Assembly (NCBI RefSeq): GCF_029227915.1
Contig: NC_079883.1
Location: forward strand, 32,118,001 to 32,182,000
From: Hydractinia symbiolongicarpus
Lineage: Eukaryota; Cnidaria; Hydrozoa; Anthoathecata; Hydractiniidae
DNA length: 64,000 nt
Reading direction: 5' to 3'
The notes under the pieces were generated by a model, which saw nothing but the letters and a program-made list of their open reading frames with translations, was not told the origin of the DNA and did no database searches. The position numbers and the translations under genes are program-made. The stretch's first letter is position 1. Each line of letters opens with the position of its first letter. This document shows, in pieces, positions 1-12,310 of the stretch.

Positions 1-449
1 TTTCATTTTTGATGAGACGCTGAATAAAAGAAGTTTAATCGCCGGCAAACGAAAACCCGCGATTTCCCGTTAATCCCGGGCTTGGCCCGTATAGTCAAAA
101 GTATACAAAGAAAGTACCCAGGAAGTAAACTCATTTCCCGAACGATTTTTTATAATTTTTTTTTGCCACTAAACGCATGAGACTTGTAGTTTTCAAAAAT
201 ATTTTCATATTTGATGTGACGCTGAATAAAAGAAGTTTAATCGTCGGCAAACGAAAATCCGCGATTTCCCGTAAATCCCGGACTCGGCCCGTATATTCGA
301 ATGTATACAAAGAAAGTATCCAGGGAGTAAACTCATTTCCCAAACGATTTTTTAAATTTTTTTTTCACCACTAAAACACATGAGACTTGTAGTTTTCAAA
401 AATATTTTCATATTTGATGAGACGCTGAATAAAAGAAGTTTAATCGCCG
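1..449. repeat. Left-edge monomers, including a TGATGTGACG-subtype copy
   Basis: Partial first monomer, then two units upstream of the 35-monomer HOR. The unit around 167-370 is a distinctive subtype: GATGTGACG, ATCGTCGGC, AATCCGCG, GTATATTCGAATG and AGTATCCAGG together. The same combination recurs near 24905, 31389, 58331, 59142, 60967 and 62184. By eye it is identical to the 59142 and 60967 copies over the stretch from ATGAGACTTG to the T-rich joint. Confidence 0.85.
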
Positions 450-865
450 GCAAACGAAAACCCGCGATTTCCCGTAAATCCCGGGCTTGGCCCGTATAGT
501 CAAAAGTATACAAAGAAAGTACCCAGGGAGTAAACTCATTTCCCGAACGAAATTTTAAATTACTTTTTCACCACTAAAACGCAAGAGACTTGTAGTTTTT
601 AAAAATGTTTTCATTTTTGATGAGACGCTGAATAAAAGAAGTTTAATCGCCGGCAAATGAAAACCCGCGATTTCCCGTAAATCCCGGCTTGGCCCGTATA
701 GTCAAAAGTATACAAAGAAAGTACCCAGGGAGTAAACTCATTTCCCAAACGATTTTTTAAATTATTATTTCACCACTAAAACGCATGAGACTTGTAGTTT
801 TCAAAAATGTTTTAATTTTTGATGAAACGCTGAATAAAAGAAGTTTAATCGCCGGCAAACGAAAA

Positions 866-899
866 CCCGCGATTTCCCGTAAATCCCGGGCTTGGCCCG
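866..899. other. Helically spaced CCCG words in the monomer core
   Basis: CCCG occurs at 866, 876, 885 and 896 of the reference monomer, i.e. intervals of 10, 9 and 11 bp, about three DNA turns in total. The pieces look like degenerate copies of one ~10 bp unit (CCCGCGATTT, CCCGTAAAT, CCCGGGCTTGG, CCCGTATAG). The pattern recurs in most monomers. Subtypes with CCGGGG, CCTGGACTC or CCCTAAATCC alter one or two words. It may be the trace of an ancestral short repeat or face one side of the helix for a binding protein. Both are inference. Confidence 0.7.
887..899. other. Short dyad CGGGC-TTG-GCCCG in the core
   Basis: Perfect 5 bp inverted repeat with a 3-base centre, overlapping the palindrome CCCGGG (885-890). 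Present in monomers of the CCCGGGCTTGGCCCG subtype. Changed where the core reads CCTGGACTCGG, and where GGCACG replaces GGCCCG. Its recurrence follows from monomer conservation, so function is not shown. Confidence 0.55.
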
Positions 900-916
900 T
901 ATAGTCAAAAGTATAC
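899..916. other. Dyad GTATA...TATAC in the monomer tail
   Basis: GTATA (899-903) and TATAC (912-916) are inverted copies separated by 8 bp; the right arm lies in the palindrome GTATAC (911-916). The spacer exists in two main alleles, GTCAAAAG and GTCGAATG, while the arms are largely constant. Rare broken arms occur, for example CAATATAC-type changes at 48928 and 49942 (AAAATATAC) and GTATCC near 18555 and 62109. Constant arms around a variable centre could mark a dimeric protein site, but this is inference. Confidence 0.55.
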
Positions 917-950
917 AAAGAAAGTACCCAGGGAGTAAACTCATTTCCCG

Positions 951-973
951 AACGATTTTTTAAATTACTTTTT
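951..973. other. T-rich joint between monomers
   Basis: Only 3 of 23 bases are G or C here. The joint is the most length-variable part: TTTTTTAAATTATTTTTTC is common, with runs of 8-10 T in others (for example 14344-14357 and 18199-18213). Alternatives are TTTTTATATTATTTTTTTACC (24870-24895) and AAATTTTAAATTACTTTTTC (550-569). Long T runs usually disfavour nucleosomes, so this is the likely linker. That is inference from general chromatin knowledge. Confidence 0.6.
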
Positions 974-3900
974 CACCACTAAAAGGCATGAGACTTGTAG
1001 TTTTTAAAAATGTTTTCATTTTTGATGAGACGCTGAATAAATGAAGTTTAATCGCCAGCAAACGAAAACCTGCGATTTCCCGTAAATCCTGGACTCGGCC
1101 CGTATAGTCAAAAGTATACAAAGAAAGTACCCAGGGAGTAAACTCATTTCTTAAACGATTTTTTAAATCATTATTTCACCACTAAAACGCATGAGACTTG
1201 TAGTTTTCAAGAATGTTTTCATTTTTAATGAGACGCTGAATAAAAGCAGTTTAATCGCCGGCAAACGAAAACCCGCGATTTTCCGTAAATCCCGGGCTTG
1301 GCACGTATAGTCGAATGTATACAAAGAAAGTACCCTGTGAGTAAACTCATTTCCAGAACGATTTTTTAAATTGTTTTTTCACCACTAAAACGCATAAGAC
1401 TTGTAGTTTTTAAAAATGTTTTCATTTTTGATGAGACGCTGAATAAAAGAAGTTTAATCGCCGGCAAACGAAAACCCGCGATTTCCCGTAAATCCCGGCT
1501 TGGCCCGTATAGTCAAAAGTATACAAAGAAAGTACCCAGGGAGAAAACTCATTTCCCAAACGACTTTTTAAATTATTGTTTCACCACTAAAACGCATGAG
1601 ACTTGTAGTTTTCAAGAATGTTTTCCTTTTTAATGAGACGCTGAATAAAAGCAGTTTAATCGCCGGCAAACGAAAACCCGCGATTTTCCGTAAATCCCGG
1701 GCTTGACACGTATAGTCGAATGTATACAAAGAAAGTACCCTGTGAGTAAACTCATTTCCAGAACGATTTTTTAAATTATTTTTTTCACCACTAAAACGCA
1801 TAAGACTTGTAGTTTTTAAAAATGTTTTCATTTTTGATGAGACGCTGAATAAAAGGAGTTTAATCGCCGGCAAACGAAGTCCCGCGTTTTCCCGTAAATC
1901 CGGGGCTTGGCCTGTATAGTCGAATGTATACAAAGAAAATACCCAGGGAGTAAACTCATTTCCAGAACGATTTTTTAAATTTTTTTTTCGCCACTAAAAC
2001 GCATGAGACTTGTAGTTTTCAAAATTGTTTTCATTTTTGATGAGACGTTTAATGAAAGAGGTTTAATCGCCGGAAAACGAAAACCCGCGATTTCCCGTAA
2101 ATCCCGGGCTTGGCCCGTATAGTCGAATGTATACAAAGAAAGTACCCTGTGAGTAAACTCATTTCCAGAACGATTTTTTAAATTATTTTTTCACCACTAA
2201 ACGCATGAGACTTGTAGTTTTCAAAAATTTTTTCATATTTGATGAGACGCTGAATAAAAGAAGTTTAATCGCCGGCAAACGAAAACCCGCGATTTCCCGT
2301 AAATCCCGGGCTTGGCCCGTAGAGTCAAAAGTATACAAAGAAAGTACCCAGGGAGTAAACTCATTTCCCGAACGAAATTTTAAATTACTTTTTCACCACT
2401 AAAACGCATGAGACTTGTAGTTTTTAAAAATATTTTCATTTTTCATGAGACGCTGAATAAAACCAGTTTAATCGCCGACAAACGAAAACCCGCGATTTCC
2501 CGTAAATCCCGGGCTTGGCACGTATAGTCGAATGTATACCAGGAAAGTACCCTGTGAGTAAACTCATTTCCAGAGCGATTTTTTAAATTATTTTTTCACC
2601 ACTAAAACGCATGAGACTTGTAGTTTTCAAGAATGTTTTCATTTTTAATGAGACGCTGAATAAAAGCAGTTCAATCGCCGGCAAACGAAAACCCGCGATT
2701 TCCCGTAAATCCCGGGCTTGGCACGTATAGTCGAATGTATACAAAGAAAGTACCCTGTGAGTAAACTCATTTCCAGAACGATTTTTTAAATTATTTTTTC
2801 ACCACTAAAACGCATAAGACTTGTAGTTTTTAAAAATGTTTTCATTTTTGATGAGACGCTGAATAAAAGAAGTTTAATCGCCGGCAAACGAAAACCCGCG
2901 ATTTCCCGTAAATCCCGGCTTGGCCCGTATAGTCAAAAGTATACAAAGAAAGTACCCAGGGAGTAAACTCATTTCCCAAACGATTTTTTAAATTATTATT
3001 TCACCACTAAAACGCATGAGACTTGTAGTTTTCAAAAATATTTTAATTTTTGATGAAACGCTGAATAAAAGAAGTTTAATCGCCGGCAAACGAAAACCCG
3101 CGATTTCCCGTAAATCCCGGGCTTGGCCCGTATAGTCAAAAGTATACAAAGAAAGTACCCAGGGAGTAAACTCATTTCCCGAACGATTTTTTAAATTACT
3201 TTTTCACCACTAAAAGGCATGAGACTTGTAGTTTTTAAAAATGTTTTCATTTTTGATGAGACGCTGAATAAATGAAGTTTAATCGCCAGCAAACGAAAAC
3301 CTGCGATTTCCCGTAAATCCTGGACTCGGCCCGTATAGTCAAAAGTATACAAAGAAAGTACCCAGGGAGTAAACTCATTTCTTAAACGATTTTTTAAATT
3401 ATTATTTCACCACTAAAACGCATGAGACTTGTAGTTTTCAAGAATGTTTTCATTTTTAATGAGACGCTGAATAAAAGCAGTTTAATCGCCGGCAAACGAA
3501 AACCCGCGATTTTCCGTAAATCCCGGGCTTGGCACGTATAGTCGAATGTATACAAAGAAAGTACCCTGTGAGTAAACTCATTTCCAGAACGATTTTTTAA
3601 ATTATTTTTTCACCACTAAAACGCATAAGACTTGTAGTTTTTAAAAATGTTTTCATTTTTGATGAGACGCTGAATAAAAGAAGTTTAATCGCCGGCAAAC
3701 GAAAACCCGCGATTTCCCGTAAATCCCGACTTGGCCCGTATAGTCAAAAGTATACAAAGAAAGTACCCAGGGAGTAAACTCATTTCCCATACGATTTTTT
3801 AAATTATTTTTTCACCACTAAAACGCATGAGACTTGTAGTTTTTAAAAATGTTTTCATTTTTGATGAGACGCTGAATAAAAGAATTTTAATCGCCGGCAA

Positions 3901-6900
3901 ACGAAAATCAGCGATTTCCCGTAAATCCCGGGCTTGGCCCGTATAGTCAAAAGTATACAAAGAAAGTACCCAGGGAGTAAACTCATTTCCCGAACGATTT
4001 TTTAAATTACTTTTTCACCACTAAAACGCATGAGACTTGTAGTTTTTAAAAATGTTTTCATTTTTGATGAGACGCTGAATAAATGAAGTTTAATCGCCGG
4101 CAAACGAAAACCTGCGATTTCCCGTAAATCCTGGACTCGGCCCGTATAGTCAAAAGTATACAAAGAAAGTACCCAGGGAGAAAACTCATTTCCCAAACGA
4201 CTTTTTAACTTATTGTTTCACCACTAAAACGCATGAGACTTGTAGTTTTCAAGAATGTTTTCATTTTTAATGAGACGCTGAATAAAAGCAGTTTAATCGC
4301 CGGCAAACGAAAACCCGCGATTTCCCGTAAATCCCGGGCTTGGCACGTATAGTCGAATGTATACAGAGAAAGTACCCTGTGAGTAAACTCATTTCCAGAA
4401 CGATTTTTTAAATTATTTTTTCACCACTAAAACGCACAAGACTTGTAGTTTTTAAAAATGTTTTCATTTTTGATGAGACGCTGAATAAAAGAAGTTTAAT
4501 CGCCGGCAAACGAAGTCCCGCGTTTTCCCGTAAATCCGGGGCTTGGCCCGTATAGTCGAATGTATACAAAGAAAGTACCCAGGGAGTAAACTCATTTCCC
4601 GAATGATTTTTTAAATTTTTTTTTCGCCACTAAAACGCATGAGACTTGTAGTTTTCAAAATTGTTTTCATTTTTGATGAGACGCTGAATAAAAGAAGTTT
4701 AATCGCCGGCAAACGAAGTCCCGCGTTTTCCCGTAAATCCGGGGCTTGGCCCGTATAGTCGAATGTATACAAAGAAAGTACCCAAGGAGTAAACTCATTT
4801 CCCGAATGATTTTTTAAATTTTTTTTTCGCCACTAAAACGCATGAGACTTGTAGTTTTCAAAATTGTTTTCATTTTTGATGAGACGCTTAATGAAAGAGG
4901 TTTAATCGCCGGAAAACGAAAACCCGCGATTTCCCGTAAATCCTGGACTCGGCCCGTATAGTCAAAAGTATACAAAGAAAGTACCCAGGGAGAAAACTCA
5001 TTTCCCAAACGACTTTTTAAATTATTGTTTCACCACTAAAACGCATGAGACTTGTAGTTTTCAAGAATGTTTTCATTTTTAATGAGACGCTGAATAAAAG
5101 CAGTTTAATCGCCGGCAAACGAAAACCCGCGATTTCCCGTAAATCCCGGGCTTGGCACGTATAGTCGAATGTATACAAAGAAAGTACCCTGTGAGTAAAC
5201 TCATTTCCAGAACGATTTTTTAAATTATTTTTTCACCACTAAAACGCACAAGACTTGTAGATTTTAAAAATGTTTTCATTTTTGATGAGACGCTGAATAA
5301 AAGAAGTTTAATCGCCGGCAAACGAAGTCCCGCGTTTTCCCGTAAATCCGGGGCTTTGCCCGTATAGTCGAATGTATACAAAGAAAGTACCCAGGGAGTA
5401 AACTCATTTCCCGAATGATTTTTTAAATTTTTTTTACGCCACTAAAACGCATGAGACTTGTAGTTTTCAAAATTGTTTTCATTTTTGATGAGACGCTTAA
5501 TGAAAGAGGTTTAATCGCCGGAAAACGAAAACCCGCGATTTCCCGTAAATCCCGGGCTTGGCCCGTATAGTCGAATGTATACAAAGAAAGTACCCTGTGA
5601 GTAAACTCATTTCCAGAACGATTTTTTAAATTATTTTTTCACCACTAAACGCATGAGACTTGTAGTTTTCAAAAATATTTTAATATTTGATGAGACGCTG
5701 AATAAAAGAAGTTTAATCGCCGGCAAACGAAAACCCGCGATTTCCCGTAAATCCCGGGCTTGGCTCGTATAGTCAAAAGTATACAAAGAAAGTACCCGGG
5801 GAGTAAACTCATTTCCCGAACGAAATTTTAAATTACTTTTTTACCACTAATACGCATGAGACTTGTAGTTTTCAAGAATGTTTTCATTTTTAATGAGACG
5901 TTGAATGAAAGTAGTTTAATCGCCGGCAAACGAAATCCCGCGTTTTGCCGTAAATCCGGGGCTTGGCCCGTATAGTCGAATGTATACAAAGAAAGTACCC
6001 AGGGAGTAAACTCATTTCCCAAACGATTTTTTAAATTTTTTTTTCACCACTAAAACACATGAGACTTGTACTTTTCAAAAATGTTTTTATTTTTGATGAG
6101 ACGCTTAATGAAAGAGGTTTATTCGCCGGAAAACGAAAACCCGCGATTTCCCGTAAATCCCGGGCTTGGCCCGTATAGTCGAATGTATACAAAGAAAGTA
6201 CCCTGTGAGTAAACTCTTTTCCCGAACGATTTTTTAATTTTTTTTTTCACCACTAAAACACATGAGACTTGTACTTTTCAAAAATGTTTTTATTTTTGAT
6301 GAGACGCTTAATGAAAGAGGTTTAATCGCCGGAAAACGAAAACCCGCGATTTCCCGTAAATCCCGGGCTTGGCCCGTATAGTCGAATGTATACAAAGAAA
6401 GTACCCTGTGAGTAAACTCATTTCCAGAACGATTTTTTAAATTATTTTTTCACCACTAAACGCATGAGACTTGTAGTTTTCAAAAATATTTTCATATTTG
6501 ATGAGACGCTGAATAAAAGGAGTTTAATCGCCGGCAAACGAAAACCTGCAATTTCCCTAAATCCCGGACTCGGCCCGTATAGTCAAAAGTATACAAAGAA
6601 AGTACCCAGGGAGTAAACTCATTTCCAGAACGATTTTTTAAATTATTTTTTCACCACTAAAACGCATGAGACTTTTAGTTTTCAAAAATATTTTCATTTT
6701 TGATGAGACGCTTAATGAAAGAGGTTTAATCGCCGGCAAACGAAATCCCGCGTTTTCCCGTAAATCCGGGGCTTGGCCCGTATAGTCGAATGTATACAAA
6801 GAAAGTATCCAGGGAGTAAACTCATTTCCCGAACGATTTTTTAAATTATTTTTTCACCACTAAAACACATGAGACTTGTACTTTTTATAAATGTTTTTAT

Positions 6901-9900
6901 TTTTGATGAGACGCTTAATGAAAGAGGTTTAATCGCCGGAAAACGAAAACCCGCGATTTCCCGTAAATCCCGGGCTTGGCCCGTATAGTCGAATGAATAC
7001 AAAGAAAGTACCCTGTGAGTAAACCCATTTCCAGAACGATTTTTTAAATTATTTTTTCACCACTAAACGCATGAGACTTGTAGTTTTCAAAAATATTTTC
7101 ATATTTGATGAGACGCTGAATAAAAGGAGTTCAATCGCCGGCAAACGAAAACCTGCGATTTCCCTAATTCCCGGACTCGGCCCGTATAGTCAAAAGTATA
7201 CAAAGAAAGTACCCAGGGAGTAAATCCATTTCCAGAACGATTTTTTAAATTATTTTTTCACTACTAAAACGCATAAGACTTGTAGTTTTTAAAAATGTTT
7301 TCATTTTTGATGCGACGCTGAATAAAAGAAGTTTAATCGCCGGCAAACGAAAACCCGCGTTTTCCCGTAAATCCGGGGCTTGGCCCGTATAGTCGAATGT
7401 ATACAAAGAAAGTACCCAGGGAGTAAACTCATTTCCCGAATGATTTTTTAAATTTTTTTTTCGCCACTAAAACGCATGAGACTTGTAGTTTTCGAAATTG
7501 TTTTCATTTTTGATAAGACGCTTAATGAAAGAGGTTTAATCGCCGGAAAACGAAAACCCGCGATTTCCCGTAAATCCCGGGCTTGGCCCGTATAGTCAAA
7601 AGTATACAAAGAAAGTACCCAGGGAGTAAACTCATTTCCCGAACGAAATTTTAAATTACTTTTTCACCACTAAAACGCAAGAGACTTGTAGTTTTTAAAA
7701 ATGTTTTCATTTTTGATGAGACGCTGAATAAAAGAAGTTTAATCGCCGGCAAATGAAAACCCGCGATTTCCCGTAAATCCCGGCTTGGCCCGTATAGTCA
7801 AAAGTATACAAAGAAAGTACCCAGGGAGTAAACTCATTTCCCAAACGATTTTTTAAATTATTATTTCACCACTAAAACGCATGAGACTTGTAGTTTTCAA
7901 AAATGTTTTAATTTTTGATGAAATGCTGAATAAAAGAAGTTTAATCGCCGGCAAACGAAAACCCGCGATTTCCCGTAAATCCCGGGCTTGGCCCGTATAG
8001 TCAAAAGTATACAAAGAAAGTACCCAGGGAGTAAACTCATTTCCCGAACGATTTTTTAAATTACTTTTTCACCACTAAAAGGCATGAGACTTGTAGTTTT
8101 TAAAAATGTTTTCATTTTTGATGAGACGCTGAATAAATGAAGTTTAATCGCCAGCAAACGAAAACCTGCGATTTCCCGTAAATCCTGGACTCGGCCCGTA
8201 TATTCAAAAGTATACAAAGAAAGTACCCAGGGAGTAAACTCATTTCTTAAACGATTTTTTAAATCATTATTTCACCACTAAAACGCATGAGACTTGTAGT
8301 TTTCAAGAATGTTTTCATTTTTAATGAGACGCTGAATAAAAGCAGTTTAATCGCCGGCAAACGAAAACCCGCGATTTTCCGTAAATCCCGGGCTTGGCAC
8401 GTATAGTCGAATGTATACAAAGAAAGTACCCTGTGAGTAAACTCATTTCCAGAACGATTTTTTAAATTGTTTTTTCACCACTAAAACGCATAAGACTTGT
8501 AGTTTTTAAAAATGTTTTCATTTTTGATGAGACGCTGAATAAAAGAAGTTTAATCGCCGGCAAACGAAAACCCGCGATTTCCCGTAAATCCCGGCTTGGC
8601 CCGTATAGTCAAAAGTATACAAAGAAAGTACCCAGGGAGAAAACTCATTTCCCAAACGACTTTTTAAATTATTGTTTCACCACTAAAACGCATGAGACTT
8701 GTAGTTTTCAAGAATGTTTTCATTTTTAATGAGACGCTGAATAAAAGCAGTTTAATCGCCGGCAAACGAAAACCCGCGATTTTCCGTAAATCCCGGGCTT
8801 GACACGTATAGTCGAATGTATACAAAGAAAGTACCCTGTGAGTAAACTCATTTCCAGAACGATTTTTTAAATTATTTTTTTCACCACTAAAACGCATAAG
8901 ACTTGTAGTTTTTAAAAATGTTTTCATTTTTGATGAGACGCTGAATAAAAGGAGTTTAATCGCCGGCAAACGAAGTCCCGCGTTTTCCCGTAAATCCGGG
9001 GCTTGGCCTGTATAGTCGAATGTATACAAAGAAAATACCCAGGGAGTAAACTCATTTCCAGAACGATTTTTTAAATTTTTTTTTCGCCACTAAAACGCAT
9101 GAGACTTGTAGTTTTCAAAATTGTTTTCATTTTTGATGAGACGTTTAATGAAAGAGGTTTAATCGCCGGAAAACGAAAACCCGCGATTTCCCGTAAATCC
9201 CGGGCTTGGCCCGTATAGTCGAATGTATACAAAGAAAGTACCCTGTGAGTAAACTCATTTCCAGAACGATTTTTTAAATTATTTTTTCACCACTAAACGC
9301 ATGAGACTTGTAGTTTTCAAAAAATTTTTCATATTTGATGAGACGCTGAATAAAAGAAGTTTAATCGCCGGCAAACGAAAACCCGCGATTTCCCGTAAAT
9401 CCCGGGCTTGGCCCGTATAGTCAAAAGTATACAAAGAAAGTACCCAGGGAGTAAACTCATTTCCCGAACGAAATTTTAAATTACTTTTTCACCACTAAAA
9501 CGCATGAGACTTGTAGTTTTTAAAAATGTTTTCATTTTTCATGAGACGCTGAATAAAACCAGTTTAATCGCCGACAAACGAAAACCCGCGATTTCCCGTA
9601 AATCCCGGGCTTGGCACGTATAGTCGAATGTATACCAGGAAAGTACCCTGTGAGTAAACTCATTTCCAGAGCGATTTTTTAAATTATTTTTTCACCACTA
9701 AAACGCATGAGACTTGTAGTTTTCAAGAATGTTTTCATTTTTAATGAGACGCTGAATAAAAGCAGTTCAATCGCCGGCAAACGAAAACCCGCGATTTCCC
9801 GTAAATCCCGGGCTTGGCACGTATAGTCGAATGTATACAAAGAAAGTACCCTGTGAGTAAACTCATTTCCAGAACGATTTTTTAAATTATTTTTTCACCA

Positions 9901-10009
9901 CTAAAACGCATAAGACTTGTAGTTTTTAAAAATGTTTTCATTTTTGATGAGACGCTGAATAAAAGAAGTTTAATCGCCGGCAAACGAAAACCCGCGATTT
10001 CCCGTAAAT

Positions 10010-11631
10010 CCCGGCTTGGCCCGTATAGTCAAAAGTATACAAAGAAAGTACCCAGGGAGTAAACTCATTTCCCAAACGATTTTTTAAATTATTATTTCAC
10101 CACTAAAACGCATGAGACTTGTAGTTTTCAAAAATATTTTAATTTTTGATGAAACGCTGAATAAAAGAAGTTTAATCGCCGGCAAACGAAAACCCGCGAT
10201 TTCCCGTAAATCCCGGGCTTGGCCCGTATAGTCAAAAGTATACAAAGAAAGTACCCAGGGAGTAAACTCATTTCCCGAACGATTTTTTAAATTACTTTTT
10301 CACCACTAAAAGGCATGAGACTTGTAGTTTTTAAAAATGTTTTCATTTTTGATGAGACGCTGAATAAATGAAGTTTAATCGCCAGCAAACGAAAACCTGC
10401 GATTTCCCTTAAATCCTGGACTCGGCCCGTATAGTCAAAAGTATACAAAGAAAGTACCCAGGGAGTAAACTCATTTCTTAAACGATTTTTTAAATTATTA
10501 TTTCACCACTAAAACGCATGAGACTTGTAGTTTTCAAGAATGTTTTCATTTTTAATGAGACGCTGAATAAAAGCAGTTTAATCGCCGGCAAACGAAAACC
10601 CGCGATTTTCCGTAAATCCCGGGCTTGGCACGTATAGTCGAATGTATACAAAGAAAGTACCCTGTGAGTAAACTCATTTCCAGAACGATTTTTTAAATTA
10701 TTTTTTCACCACTAAAACGCATAAGACTTGTAGTTTTTAAAAATGTTTTCATTTTTGATGAGACGCTGAATAAAAGAAGTTTAATCGCCGGCAAACGAAA
10801 ACCCGCGATTTCCCGTAAATCCCGGCTTGGCCCGTATAGTCAAAAGTATACAAAGAAAGTACCCAGGGAGTAAACTCATTTCCCAAACGATTTTTTAAAT
10901 TATTATTTCACCACTAAAACGCATGAGACTTGTAGTTTTCAAAAATATTTTAATTTTTGATGAAACGCTGAATAAAAGAAGTTTAATCGCCGGCAAACGA
11001 AAACCCGCGATTTCCCGTAAATCCCGGGCTTGGCCCGTATAGTCAAAAGTATACAAAGAAAGTACCCAGGGAGTAAACTCATTTCCCGAACGATTTTTTA
11101 AATTACTTTTTCACCACTAAAAGGCATGAGACTTGTAGTTTTTAAAAATGTTTTCATTTTTGATGAGACGCTGAATAAATGAAGTTTAATCGCCAGCAAA
11201 CGAAAACCTGCGATTTCCCGTAAATCCTGGACTCGGCCCGTATAGTCAAAAGTATACAAAGAAAGTACCCAGGGAGTAAACTCATTTCTTAAACGATTTT
11301 TTAAATTATTATTTCACCACTAAAACGCATGAGACTTGTAGTTTTCAAGAATGTTTTCATTTTTAATGAGACGCTGAATAAAAGCAGTTTAATCGCCGGC
11401 AAACGAAAACCCGCGATTTTCCGTAAATCCCGGGCTTGGCACGTATAGTCGAATGTATACAAAGAAAGTACCCTGTGAGTAAACTCATTTCCAGAACGAT
11501 TTTTTAAATTATTTTTTCACCACTAAAACGCATAAGACTTGTAGTTTTTAAAAATGTTTTCATTTTTGATGAGACGCTGAATAAAAGAAGTTTAATCGCC
11601 GGCAAACGAAAACCCGCGATTTCCCGTAAAT
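10010..11631. repeat. 4-monomer tandem duplication inside HOR copy 2
   Basis: CAAAAATATTTTAATTTTTGATGAAACG appears as two copies whose GTAG anchors lie at 10121 and 10932 (811 bp, four monomers). HOR copy 1 has only one, anchored at 3025. The units are about 10010-10820 and 10821-11631. The second ends with the CCCGACTTGG variant that ends the single unit in copy 1 (near 3727). A private change, CCCTTAAATCC near 10407, marks the first unit, so it arose after or at the duplication. Confidence 0.8.
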
Positions 11632-11699
11632 CCCGACTTGGCCCGTATAGTCAAAAGTATACAAAGAAAGTACCCAGGGAGTAAACTCATTTCCCGAAC

Positions 11700-12310
11700 G
11701 ATTTTTTAAATTACTTTTTCACCACTAAAACGCATGAGACTTGTAGTTTTTAAAAATGTTTTCATTTTTGATGAGACGCTGAATAAATGAAGTTTAATCG
11801 CCGGCAAACGAAAACCTGCGATTTCCCGTAAATCCTGGACTCGGCCCGTATAGTCAAAAGTATACAAAGAAAGTACCCAGGGAGAAAACTCATTTCCCAA
11901 ACGACTTTTTAAATTACTTTTTCACCACTAAAACGCATGAGACTTGTAGTTTTTAAAAATGTTTTCATTTTTGATGAGACGCTGAATAAAAGAAGTTTAA
12001 TCGCCGGCAAACGAAAATCAGCGATTTCCCGTAAATCCCGGGCTTGGCCCGTATAGTCAAAAGTATACAAAGAAAGTACCCAGGGAGTAAACTCATTTCC
12101 CGAACGATTTTTTAAATTACTTTTTCACCACTAAAACGCATGAGACTTGTAGTTTTTAAAAATGTTTTCATTTTTGATGAGACGCTGAATAAATGAAGTT
12201 TAATCGCCGGCAAACGAAAACCTGCGATTTCCCGTAAATCCTGGACTCGGCCCGTATAGTCAAAAGTATACAAAGAAAGTACCCAGGGAGAAAACTCATT
12301 TCCCAAACGA
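11700..12310. repeat. Two-monomer exchange product (C-B-C order)
   Basis: The CCTGGACTCGG/GAGAAAACTC monomer is present twice, 406 bp apart (units starting near 11706 and 12112), with one AAAATCAGCG monomer between. HOR copy 1 has the order B then C only (near 3800-4196). The net gain is one monomer, which fits unequal exchange of a two-monomer unit with loss of one B unit. Confidence 0.7.

Larger units (their letters stand above)
771..973. repeat. Reference monomer (203 bp)
   Basis: One complete unit, chosen to define phase; the next copy starts at 974. It has three parts. Bases 771-840 are AT-rich (21 G/C of 70) and carry the start word and the A/T tracts. Bases 851-900 are a GC-rich core (31 G/C of 50) with GCCGGC, CCCGCG and CCCGGG. 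Bases 901-973 hold the tail GTATACAAAGAAAGTACCC and a T-rich joint. A length near 200 bp equals one nucleosome plus linker in many eukaryotes; that is inference, not proof of phasing. The length is not a multiple of three, so any reading frame changes from copy to copy. Confidence 0.95.
450..7545. repeat. 35-monomer higher-order repeat, copy 1
   Basis: Rare variants here recur exactly 7,096 bp downstream: GCAAGAGACTT at 581 and 7677, and CAAAAATATTTTAATTTTTG near 3029 and 10125. The two-monomer open frame at 1568-1933 also reappears at 8664-9029. The left limit is where the copies begin to agree (identical from about 465, different before 450). Adjacent monomers inside the block differ more from each other than from their partners 7.1 kb away, which defines a HOR. 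Subtype order is mixed, with no simple alternation. Confidence 0.88.

Noticed and set aside
838-866. CENP-B box on the minus strand (TTTCGTTTGCCGGCG in the core)
   Set aside because: Only the first half (TTCGTT) fits. The essential A and the CGGG of the box are absent, so it does not meet the known consensus.
885-890. Origin or regulatory element at the CCCGGG / GCCGGC palindromes
   Set aside because: Six-base palindromes are expected in a GC-rich core and are shared only because the monomer is repeated; there is no independent evidence of function.
899-916. Transcription terminator or tRNA/ncRNA hairpin at GTATA...TATAC
   Set aside because: A 5 bp stem with an 8-base loop is too weak, and no RNA gene signature surrounds it.
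1568-1933. Longest open frames (121 codons; also 8664-9029, 59317-59682, 61142-61507) and 60-107 codon frames on both strands
   Set aside because: All are readings of the satellite itself, recurring with its variants, often on both strands over the same bases. The ~203 bp unit is not a multiple of three, no frame persists beyond about two monomers, and I see no recognisable domain.
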